Of a stretch of DNA of 64,000 bases, positions 54,147 through 64,000 are shown piece after piece; position 1 is the stretch's first letter; each line of letters opens with the position of its first letter. Source of the DNA: Streptomyces sp. DH24 (GTDB lineage: Bacteria; Actinomycetota; Actinomycetes; Streptomycetales; Streptomycetaceae); assembly GCF_029813775.1 (NCBI RefSeq), contig NZ_JARVKW010000010.1, forward strand, positions 119,214 through 183,213, in the 5' to 3' direction. The notes beneath the pieces are model-generated. The model saw only the letters and a program-made list of their open reading frames with translations, had not been told where the DNA came from and did no database searches. The translations under genes and the position numbers were made by a program.

Positions 54147-54791
54147 TCAGCAGCCGGAGAGGTAGTTCGTCAGCGCGGACTTCTCGGCCGAGTCGACCGA
54201 CAGGCCGTAGTAGTACTTCACCTGCACCCAGGCGCGGACGTAGATGCAGCGGTAGGCGGTGCGCGAGGGCATCCAGGTGGCCGGGTCCTGGTCGCCCTTG
54301 GCCTGGTTGACGTTGTCGGTGACCGCGATGAGCTGCGGGCGGGTCAGGTCGTTGGCGAAGGCCTGGCGGCGGTCGGTGGTCCAGGAACCGGCCCCGGAGT
54401 CCCAGGCCTCGGCGAGCGGGACGAGGTGGTCGATGTCGAGGTCGGAGGCGGCGGTCCAGGTGGCGCCGTCGTACGGGGAGTACCAGCTGCCGCTCGTGGC
54501 GGCGCAGGAGGAGTCGGTGACGACGTTCGAGCCGTCGCGCTTGAGGACGGTCTCGCGCGTGTTGCAGGCGCCGCTGACGGTGCTCCAGTGGGGGAAGAGG
54601 TCGCGGTCGTAGCCGGTGCGGTTCTCGGTGCGCACGGGGAGCGAGGCGAGGTAGCTGCGGGCGGTGGCGCCGCTGACCGGGGTGGGGAGGGCCGCCGAGG
54701 CGGTCGGGGCGTTGAACAGCCCGACGGAGGCTATGAGCCCGGCGAGCGCCAGCAGGATGCCGAAGCGTCGACGCGCGTAGAACGTGGCCAT
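54147..54791 (-). CDS. secreted HNH endonuclease family protein (DUF1524)
   Basis: 214 residues with a Sec signal peptide ending near APTASA. The HNH-like core is DLDIDHLVPLAEAWDSGA followed by AVTDNVNQAKGDQDPATW. Cysteines in three places (GACNTRE, SSCAATS, YRCIYV) and at the C-terminus suggest disulfides, fitting an extracellular nuclease that scavenges DNA or attacks competitors. AAGGGAG precedes the ATG. Followed by PhoD on the same strand, so both may serve phosphate supply. Confidence 0.9.
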   Translation of the reverse strand: MATFYARRRFGILLALAGLIASVGLFNAPTASAALPTPVSGATARSYLASLPVRTENRTGYDRDLFPHWSTVSGACNTRETVLKRDGSNVVTDSSCAATSGSWYSPYDGATWTAASDLDIDHLVPLAEAWDSGAGSWTTDRRQAFANDLTRPQLIAVTDNVNQAKGDQDPATWMPSRTAYRCIYVRAWVQVKYYYGLSVDSAEKSALTNYLSGC

Positions 54792-54954
54792 ACGAACTCC
54801 CTTGGGGGGTGCGGGCGTTGATTGCGAGCGTGGGAATGCTCGCGACGCCGTATTGCGGTGGGGTGTGCGTTCGGTAAGAAACTAATGACGCGTACATGTC
54901 GCGTCCATGGGCGTGCGGCATCAATTCGGACCGGGGTGCGGTGCGCCGGTCGCG

Positions 54955-54960
54955 TACGAT
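54955..54960 (+). promoter_or_regulatory. -10 box TACGAT of the manganese riboswitch transcript
   Basis: Places the RNA start at about 54967, only a few bases before the aptamer. The rest of the gap from 54792 to here is divergent promoter DNA of the nuclease gene and holds no gene. Confidence 0.55.
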
Positions 54961-54966
54961 GGGGTG

Positions 54967-55192
54967 CGCAGAAGGGGAGTAGCTCTTCGCCGGACCGTCG
55001 ACATACTGCTCAGCTCGCCTGGGCCGGCGCCCGGAGGCGGGTCCCGATCACGGGGCCGGCCAGCGAGACCTTCGGCAAGCAGTGCACGCCCGTGCCGTCA
55101 GGCGCGGGTGATCCGTGTGCTGCCGTGCCGAGGTGTCGTGGCGGAAAGGCTCAGCGCTCTCGGTGGGGCAGCCCCGACCGATTGAGGAACCC
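54967..55192 (+). ncRNA. yybP-ykoY manganese riboswitch leader
   Basis: The aptamer covers about 54971-55073. The conserved GGGGAGTAGC follows the P1 strand GAAGG (54971-54975). The internal GTCGACATACTGCTC and the 3' element CAGCGAGACCTTCGGC match the family pattern, with P1 closed by CCTTC (55069-55073). Mn2+ binding is known to turn on exporter genes of this class. About 115 bases of expression platform follow, ending at the TTG start of the GDT1-like gene. Confidence 0.9.
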
Positions 55193-55774
55193 TTGATCAG
55201 CCTGTCCGTCACGGCGCTCGTCTTCGGCGTCGTCTTCCTCGCCGAACTGCCGGACAAGACCGCCCTCGCCGGCCTCGTCCTCGGCACCCGCTACCGCGCC
55301 TCGTACGTCTTCGCCGGCGTCGCCGCCGCGTTCGCGCTGCACGTCGCGCTCGCCGTCGCGGCGGGCAGCGTCCTCACCCTGCTGCCGCAGCAGATCGTGC
55401 ACGCCCTCACGGGTGTGCTGTTCCTGGCCGGCGCCGCGGTGCTGCTGCTGAAGAAGGACGAGGACGAGGAGGAGATCCGCAAGCCGGAGAACCAGTCCTT
55501 CTGGAAGGTCTCCGGGGCGGGCTTCATGCTCATCCTGGTCGCCGAGTTCGGCGACCTGACGCAGATCATGACCGCGAATCTCGCCGCCCGCTACGACGAC
55601 CCGCTGTCCGTCGGCCTCGGCGCGGTGCTGGCCCTGTGGGCGGTCGCCGGGCTGGGCATCGTCGGCGGAAAGGCCCTGATGAAGCGGGTCCCGCTGAAAC
55701 TCATCACGCAGATCGCCGCGCTGCTGATGCTCGGCCTCGGCGTCTGGAGCCTGTGGGAAGCCGTGACCGCCTGA
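55193..55774 (+). CDS. GDT1/TMEM165 (UPF0016) family manganese exporter
   Basis: 193 residues with six membrane helices in two repeats. Each repeat has the family acidic motif: AELPDKTALA near the N-terminus and AEFGDLTQIM in the second half, separated by an acidic loop (KDEDEEE). Relatives in other bacteria (MneA) export Mn2+. The riboswitch upstream supports that substrate. The TTG start has GAGGAA four bases before. Confidence 0.92.
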   Translation: MISLSVTALVFGVVFLAELPDKTALAGLVLGTRYRASYVFAGVAAAFALHVALAVAAGSVLTLLPQQIVHALTGVLFLAGAAVLLLKKDEDEEEIRKPENQSFWKVSGAGFMLILVAEFGDLTQIMTANLAARYDDPLSVGLGAVLALWAVAGLGIVGGKALMKRVPLKLITQIAALLMLGLGVWSLWEAVTA

Positions 55775-55948
55775 CCTGAACGACGGGTGAACGCTCGCCG
55801 CGGACGCTGGCGGTATCCGGTCTTGTTTTGTACCGTGGAGAAACAAAGTGGCTCCCGCCCGTTTTCCCTGACCGGCGGGCGGGGCCGTTTTGTCCCCCAG
55901 GGGCGGACCTCGCGCTCTGCCCCCGTTCCCGTGCCCTGGAGCCTGCCG

Positions 55949-56608
55949 ATGCCGGTCACCACCGTCCTCACCGCCCGCGCCCTCCTGCTCGACATGGACG
56001 GCACCCTCGTCAACTCCGACGCCTCCGTCGAACGCGTCTGGCGGCGCTGGGCCGAACGGCACGGGCTCAACGGCGACGAGATCATGAAGGTCGTGCACGG
56101 CAGGCAGGGCTACGCCTCCATGGCGCTGCTGCTGCCGGACCGGCCCATGGAGCAGAACCACGCCGACAACGCCCGCATGCTCGCCGAGGAGACCGCCGAC
56201 ACGGAGGGCGTCGTCGCCATCCCCGGCGCCGCCGACTTCCTCGCCGCCCTGGCCGACGTGCCGCACGCCCTCGTGACCTCCGCGAACGTCGCCCTGTCCA
56301 CGGCCCGGATGGCCGCCGCCGGGCTCGCGCTGCCCGACGTGCGGATCACCGCCGAGTCCGTCGGCGCCAGCAAGCCCGACCCCGAAGGGTTCCTCAAGGG
56401 CGCCGCCGAACTCGGCGTGGCCCCCGCCGACTGCGTCGTGTTCGAGGACTCCGGCGCCGGCATCGCCGCCGCCCGCGCCGCCGGGATGCGCGTCGTGGGC
56501 GTCGGCCCCCGCGCCGCCTTCCACCGCCCGGACGCGCTGGTGACGGACCTGACGGAGATCGCCGTCGAGGCACAGCCGGACGGGACCGTCCGCCTGCGGG
56601 TGGGCTGA
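55949..56608 (+). CDS. HAD-IA family sugar-phosphate phosphatase
   Basis: 219 residues starting behind TGGAG. Motif I LLLDMDGTLVNSD (D15, D17), motif II VTSAN, motif III Lys in GASKPDPEG and motif IV VFEDSGAG define a subclass IA HAD, close to hexitol- and 2-deoxyglucose-phosphate phosphatases. The substrate is probably a small sugar phosphate. The 174-base gap before it carries AT-rich arms TTGTTT/AAACAA around 55823-55846, a possible operator. Confidence 0.88.
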   Translation: MPVTTVLTARALLLDMDGTLVNSDASVERVWRRWAERHGLNGDEIMKVVHGRQGYASMALLLPDRPMEQNHADNARMLAEETADTEGVVAIPGAADFLAALADVPHALVTSANVALSTARMAAAGLALPDVRITAESVGASKPDPEGFLKGAAELGVAPADCVVFEDSGAGIAAARAAGMRVVGVGPRAAFHRPDALVTDLTEIAVEAQPDGTVRLRVG

Positions 56609-56655
56609 CCGGAGCCGGAGCCGGAGCCGGGGCCCCGCCTCGCCCCGCCCACGCC

Positions 56656-60228
<3,573 letters not shown>

Positions 60229-60244
<16 letters not shown>

Positions 60245-60720
60245 CCGAACCAGTGCTCGGCGTACGGATCGGCGTTGTGCGGCTCGGTCTCCGCGTAGCC
60301 GAGCCGCGCGTACAGGGCACGCGCCTCCACGAGGTCGCCGCGGGTGTCGAGGATCATCCGCCGCGCCCCGAGAGCGCGCGCCGCGTCCTCGGCGGCCCGC
60401 ACCAGGAGCGCGGCACCACCCCTGCCGCGCATCCCCGGGTACAGGAACACCCGGGTCAGCTCGGCGACCGTCCCGTCCAGCAGCCGTACGCCCGCACTGC
60501 CGGCCGGCTCACCCCCGTACCGGGCGACGAGCAACTGCCCGGCCGGCGGCGCGAGATCGGCGCCGGTCTCCCGCCCGATCTCCCGCTCCAGCTCGCCGGG
60601 GTCGGTGCGGCGCCCCTCGTGCAGCAGGTACCAGCGGTCGCTGACCTCCGTGTAGTACGCCCGCCAGAGGGCGGCGGCGACGGGGGAGTCGTACGGTTCC
60701 GGGGCGACGGTCCAGGTCAT
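60229..60720 (-). CDS. GNAT family N-acetyltransferase
   Basis: 163 residues from the ATG giving MTWTVAPEPYDSP. CoA-binding loop LYPGMRGRGGAALLVRAAED, then MILDTRGDLVEARALYARLGY, typical of the family. Substrate unknown. A CAGAAT box six bases before the ATG suggests another leaderless gene, although its first base departs from TAnnnT. Its end overlaps duplicated exporter sequence. Confidence 0.87.
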
Positions 60721-60875
60721 GCCGCAATTCTGCGGCCCGCCGCCCCGCGGCGCGCAACCGGTTTCGCCGCCGCGGGCGCCGGCGCGCGTCGTTTGACGGC
60801 GGTCCGCCGGGCTACCCGTCCGGCGAACCGGCAAGGCAAGGAAAGCCGGTCCGGCCGAGAATCCGGAAGGCATTC

Positions 60876-61535
60876 ATGTCCACTGGCCTGATCATTGCTC
60901 TGATTGTGATTGCGGCGGTCGTCGTCGTCCTGGCGGCCGTCCTGACCCTGCGCGCACGGCGCACCCGGCGCGGACCGGACCTGAGGCAGCGCTTCGGTCC
61001 CGAGTACGACCGGGCCGTGGCCCGGCACGACGGCGACACCAGGGCCGCCGAGCGGGAACTCACCGAGCGCATCGAGCGCCACGGGGACCTGCGGGAACGG
61101 CCGCTGGAACCGGCCGAGCGCGAGCGGTACGAGGCGCGCTGGACGGCCGCGCAGGAGCGCTTCGTCGACTCCCCGCGTGAGGCTGCCGCCGAGGCGGACC
61201 GGCTGATCGCGGACCTGGCCGGCGCCCGCGGCTTCCCGGACGGCGGCCAGTACGAGGAGCAGGTCGCCGCGCTGTCCGTGCACCACGCCCGCCACGTCGA
61301 CGGCTACCGGCGCATTCACCGCGCCGCACGCGCGAACCCGAACGGCACGCAGGACGGCGGCCCCGGCACCGAGGAGATGCGTGAGGCCATGGTCGAGGCG
61401 CGGGCCCTCTTCGACGACCTGGTGTCCCCGTCCCGAGGCGACCACGGCCGCCACCGCGTCGCGGAGGACGGCCCCCGCCACCACCGCGGCCACCTGCCGT
61501 CGGTCCTGCACGGCCGCCGCACGAAGGAGGGCTGA
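60876..61535 (+). CDS. membrane-anchored protein with FVDxPR helical motif
   Basis: 219 residues. An N-terminal helix (about 4-24) anchors a charged, helical domain with QRFGPEYDRAVARHDGDTRA and ERFVDSPREAAAEADRLIAD. The last is closely matched in the next gene. The tail is His/Arg-rich. GGAAGG precedes the ATG. Followed after only a few bases by its partner gene, so the two products probably act together. Function unknown. Confidence 0.72.
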   Translation: MSTGLIIALIVIAAVVVVLAAVLTLRARRTRRGPDLRQRFGPEYDRAVARHDGDTRAAERELTERIERHGDLRERPLEPAERERYEARWTAAQERFVDSPREAAAEADRLIADLAGARGFPDGGQYEEQVAALSVHHARHVDGYRRIHRAARANPNGTQDGGPGTEEMREAMVEARALFDDLVSPSRGDHGRHRVAEDGPRHHRGHLPSVLHGRRTKEG

Positions 61536-61539
61536 CGCG

Positions 61540-62133
61540 ATGACGCACACGACGGGCCTGACCGGCGGCAACGACCGTGACGCGCGGGGCGAGAGCCCGC
61601 TCGGCACCCCCGCCCGGCCGACGGACCGCGAAACCGGCACCTGGACGGAGACCGAACCCGAAGCGGCGCCGGCTCCCGGAACCGACGCGCGGGCGGGGAC
61701 CGCCCCGGGAGCGGCGCGCGCGAGCGAGACGGCGACCGCCGCGAAGTCCAGGGCCGACACGGGCACGGGCGCCCCGGGCAGCAGGGACACCGCGGCCACC
61801 ACGGGCAGCACCACGGGCACCGGCGAAGCGCGCGCCGGCACCGGAAACCGACTGCTGCCGCAGGACGAGTCCGACCGGCTGGCGCTGCGGATGCAGCAGG
61901 CGGTGACGGGTTTCGTGGACGGGCCGCGGGGCGCCGTGGAGGAGGCCGACCACGTGCTGGAGGACATCGCCGCGCGCTTCACGGAGGCGATGACGAACCG
62001 GCGCCGCGGCCTGCGCGCCTCCTGGCGGGGCGACGGCACCGCGACCGGCTCCGAAACGGCCGGCGACACCGAACAACTCCGCCTGGCGCTCAGGGACTAC
62101 CGCGAACTCGCGGAGCGGCTGCTGCGCGTCTGA
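61540..62133 (+). CDS. protein with disordered N-half and shared FVDxPR helical motif
   Basis: 197 residues. The first half is Thr/Ala/Gly-rich and probably disordered. The second half carries GFVDGPRGAVEEADHVLEDI, aligned with the matching stretch of the preceding gene, and ends LRLALRDYRELAERLLRV. No signal or membrane segment. AAGGAGG lies ten bases before the ATG, overlapping the end of the preceding gene. Unknown function. Confidence 0.7.
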   Translation: MTHTTGLTGGNDRDARGESPLGTPARPTDRETGTWTETEPEAAPAPGTDARAGTAPGAARASETATAAKSRADTGTGAPGSRDTAATTGSTTGTGEARAGTGNRLLPQDESDRLALRMQQAVTGFVDGPRGAVEEADHVLEDIAARFTEAMTNRRRGLRASWRGDGTATGSETAGDTEQLRLALRDYRELAERLLRV

Positions 62134-62494
62134 CCCACGCCCGCCGCCCGGACACCCGCCCGGCACTCCCGCCACCACCACCGTGAAACGCCCGCACAGG
62201 GCTTGTGGTCCGGCGGAGGGCCGGGCGGGGGTGTGTCGGTCACAGGGAGGTACTTGACGGACCGACGCTTTGGATGGCGTGGGCGATGGGGCAGGCCGGT
62301 TGGCGCGGGCGAAGGGGCTGGCGCGGTCGGCGCGGGCGACGAACGCTCCTCATGACGACGAACGTTCCGCATGCGGCCGTTGTGCCGGACGCCGTGCCGC
62401 CGGCCGATCTATCATGCGGCGGCGGTGCGCCAACCCGGCCGCCGTATACGGCCGTTGCCGACGGCCGCACCCGGGAGTCCCAGGAGGAGCGCTC
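62134..62494. other. 361-base gap before the FHA-like gene
   Basis: No convincing gene. An imperfect inverted pair of CCCGCCCGGC-type sequence (near 62155 and 62220) could end the upstream operon. TATCAT at 62410-62415 is a possible -10 box giving an 80-base leader to the FHA-like gene. A frame open upstream of that gene has no ribosome site and looks like chance. Confidence 0.5.
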
Positions 62495-62887
62495 GTGCTC
62501 GAACTCACCATGGCCGCCGTGTCCCAGGCGGACGAGGGCGCCACGGCCGGCATGCTCATGGCCGACGCGCCCAGCGAGCCGGGCGCGGTGCTGCGAGTGG
62601 GCCGCGACAGGTCACTGTGCCGGCTCTCGACGCCGGACGACTGGCTGTTCGTCTCCCGCGTGCACCTGGAGTTCTCGTGCGGCCCGGACGGCGGCTGGCA
62701 CCTGACGTGGCTGCGCGGCTCGCAGCCCGAACCGTCCTCGGAGGTCCGGCTGACCGTCGCGGGCCAGGTCCACGCCGTGCCCTACGGCGGGGCGGTGCCG
62801 CTGCCCAGGGGCGGCAGCGGCGAGGTCGTGATCCAGGACCGGGCCGCCCCGCGCAGCGTCAACGTCGGCTTCTACCACGAGCTGTGA
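62495..62887 (+). CDS. FHA-like domain protein
   Basis: 130 residues from a GTG with AGGAGGAG six bases upstream. The FHA core is recognisable: RVGRDRSLCRL (Gly-Arg pair) and, after a short loop, VSRVHLEFSC (Ser-Arg-x-His), which bind phosphothreonine peptides in the family. The C-terminus is shorter than a classical FHA domain. Its kinase partner is not in the window. Confidence 0.75.
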   Translation: MLELTMAAVSQADEGATAGMLMADAPSEPGAVLRVGRDRSLCRLSTPDDWLFVSRVHLEFSCGPDGGWHLTWLRGSQPEPSSEVRLTVAGQVHAVPYGGAVPLPRGGSGEVVIQDRAAPRSVNVGFYHEL

Positions 62888-62903
62888 CGCCCGGCCGGGA
62901 CCC

Positions 62904-63575
62904 TCAGCCCAGCACGCGCGCCAGCGCGAACCCGTCGTAGCCCTTGCTGCCGACCGTCTGGACGGCCGTACCGCTCAACCGCGGGTGGCTGCCGATGAGT
63001 TCGATGGCGGCGCGGGTGCCCAGGACGTCCGGCTCGGTGCTGCCGGGGTCGGCGACCCGGCCGCCGCGCACCACGTTGTCGACGATGATCAGGCTGCCCG
63101 CGCTGGTGAGCCGGAGGGCCCACTCCACGTAGTGCGGGTTGTTGACCTTGTCGGCGTCGATGAAGACGAGGTCGAACGGCGGGGGGTTCTCGTCGGCGAG
63201 CTTCGGCAGCGACTCCAGGGCGGCACCCACCCGCACCTCGACGAGCCCGTCCAGACCGGCGCGGGCGATGTTGCGGGTGGCGACCTCGGCGTGCCGGGGG
63301 CTGTACTCCAGGGAGATCAGCCGGCCGTCGGCGGGCAGGGCGCGGGCCAGCCAGATGGTGCTGTAGCCGCCGAGGGTGCCGATCTCCAGGATCGTGCGGG
63401 CGCCCTGCACCTGGGCGAGGAGGTGGAGCAGCTTGCCCTGTGTGGCGGTGACGTTGACCTGCGGCAGCCCGGCGGCGGCGCTGTCGCGCAGGGCGGCGGC
63501 GAGGGCGTCGTCGTCGGGTGTGAGGTGGCTGAAGAAGTAGTCGTCGACGTCGTCCCAGAGCTGCGACTCGCTCAT
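62904..63575 (-). CDS. class I SAM-dependent O-methyltransferase
   Basis: 223 residues of the catechol-O-methyltransferase-like family. SAM-binding ILEIGTLGGYSTIWLARALP (about 62-81), the metal and catalytic Asp in VFIDADKVNN, and VDNVVRGGRV are intact. Methylates a hydroxyl group using Mg2+ and SAM. Actinobacterial homologues are often regulated by MarR-type repressors, in keeping with the palindromes upstream. GAAAGG precedes the ATG. Confidence 0.93.
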   Translation of the reverse strand: MSESQLWDDVDDYFFSHLTPDDDALAAALRDSAAAGLPQVNVTATQGKLLHLLAQVQGARTILEIGTLGGYSTIWLARALPADGRLISLEYSPRHAEVATRNIARAGLDGLVEVRVGAALESLPKLADENPPPFDLVFIDADKVNNPHYVEWALRLTSAGSLIIVDNVVRGGRVADPGSTEPDVLGTRAAIELIGSHPRLSGTAVQTVGSKGYDGFALARVLG

Positions 63576-63610
63576 GCACCCATGCCTTTCGTGTGCCAGG
63601 CGCCAGATTA

Positions 63611-63636
63611 TTAGATGTCCTAACTAGCTGTGCTAA
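63611..63636. promoter_or_regulatory. double palindrome before the O-methyltransferase
   Basis: TTAG-ATGTC-CTAA (63611-63623) and CTAGC-TGT-GCTAA (about 63624-63636) lie side by side over the probable leftward promoter (TAATCT at 63605-63610). The TTAG/CTAA arms recall the DoxX operator at 50228. Confidence 0.5.
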
Positions 63637-63781
63637 CGAAGGCTAGTGGGTGTCGGGTTCCGGTGTCACCGGGTTTCGGCCGCATGGAGCATGCCGGGTC
63701 ATGTGGGTGTGGGTCCGGTGTGTGGGGGGGGCGGGGGTGCGTTGTCCGATCGCCCGGCGTCGGGGTGAGCGCGGGGTGGGT

Positions 63782-63869
63782 CGCGCGGCCCGGCGCTGAC
63801 GGGTTGCCGCCCGCGCCCACCCGTGCCGCCCCGGGCGGCACGCATGCCCGCGGCTTGCGGCGTGCCGCC
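63782..63869 (-). repeat. hairpin repeat, right copy
   Basis: Reverse complement nearly identical to 1890-1977, including the perfect GTGCCGCC/GGCGGCAC hairpin. No gene is seen between the O-methyltransferase promoter and the window end. Confidence 0.85.
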
Positions 63870-63901
63870 ACCGGCAGCCGCCCGCGCGGGATGGACGGGG
63901 C

Positions 63902-64000
63902 GGGATGGGCCACCGGGCGGCAGTCGCGTACGGCGGGAAGGGGACGTGTCGGGGGGTGTCCGCCCGCAGCGGTTGGCGCGTCAACGCCAGGGCGTTTTCA
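63902..64000 (-). repeat. 99-bp dispersed repeat, right copy, reaching the window edge
   Basis: Reverse complement of 1610-1708 with three substitutions. It may continue beyond the edge. Confidence 0.9.

Noticed and set aside
62270..62887. A longer 205-residue version of the FHA-like protein
   Set aside because: The upstream extension has no ribosome site and shadow-like composition. The GTG at 62495 has a strong AGGAGGAG.

Overview
The sequence is chromosomal DNA from a high-GC actinomycete, almost certainly a Streptomyces. The evidence is the very high GC in third codon positions, many GTG/TTG starts, the fabD-fabH-acpP-fabF cluster led by a FasR-type PucR activator, an aceE-type homodimeric pyruvate dehydrogenase, tandem TerD genes, and single-domain actinobacterial families (DUF3145, DUF3052, DUF4429, DUF4097, DUF6153/DUF305). 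Gene order recalls the core chromosome of S. coelicolor (from memory, not checked). I see no integrase, transposase, CRISPR array or secondary-metabolite megasynthase. The accessory-looking material is mostly intergenic repeats.

Layout. 1-12 kb: the start of an enolase-superfamily gene at the edge, a zinc-ribbon membrane protein, a 0.7-kb repeat field, ohr, an oxidoreductase/MarR pair, an EI24 membrane protein, a secreted pyroglutamyl-peptidase-like protein lacking the usual Cys, a TetR/GH3 beta-glucosidase pair, galM and an SGNH lipoprotein. 12-18 kb: DUF3145, then the leftward fasR-fabD-fabH-acpP-fabF locus with a perfect FasR-type operator between fasR and fabD. 18-27 kb: pirin, serine hydrolase, GNAT, a MerR/aldo-keto reductase operon, DUF4429/SHOCT, a DUF1023 hydrolase, and a TetR/DHA2 exporter pair. 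27-31 kb: K+ channel, aceE, DUF3052, AhpE-type peroxiredoxin. 32-41 kb: a Ter cluster (two TerD, a DUF475/TerC-like membrane protein, a TerA-like protein and a TerD-PQ protein) beside a predicted small-molecule pathway (HpcH/CitE-like lyase, double phosphoribosyltransferase, HAD phosphatase).

41-50 kb: FmdB zinc ribbon, a coiled-coil membrane protein, a DUF4097 protein, tRNA-Val(TAC), a His-rich DUF6153/DUF305 pair, GNAT, a PanE-like reductase, DUF2277, DedA, Cu/Zn-SOD-like and DoxX proteins. 50-64 kb: an FAD/NAD(P) protein, PhoD, a secreted HNH nuclease, a yybP-ykoY manganese riboswitch ahead of a GDT1/MneA-type exporter, a HAD phosphatase, a zinc-ribbon/peptidoglycan-binding protein, a DHA2 exporter fused to a MarR-like domain, GNAT, two genes sharing a helical motif, an FHA-like protein and an O-methyltransferase.

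Three themes cut across the window. First, at least fourteen genes have a TAnnnT -10 box exactly 6-7 bases before the start codon, so they are probably leaderless. Second, six tail-to-tail gene junctions carry degenerate tandem or dispersed repeats, some of them copies of gene 3' ends. Third, a 99-bp element (3 mismatches) with a linked hairpin repeat lies in opposite orientation at both ends of the window, about 62 kb apart.
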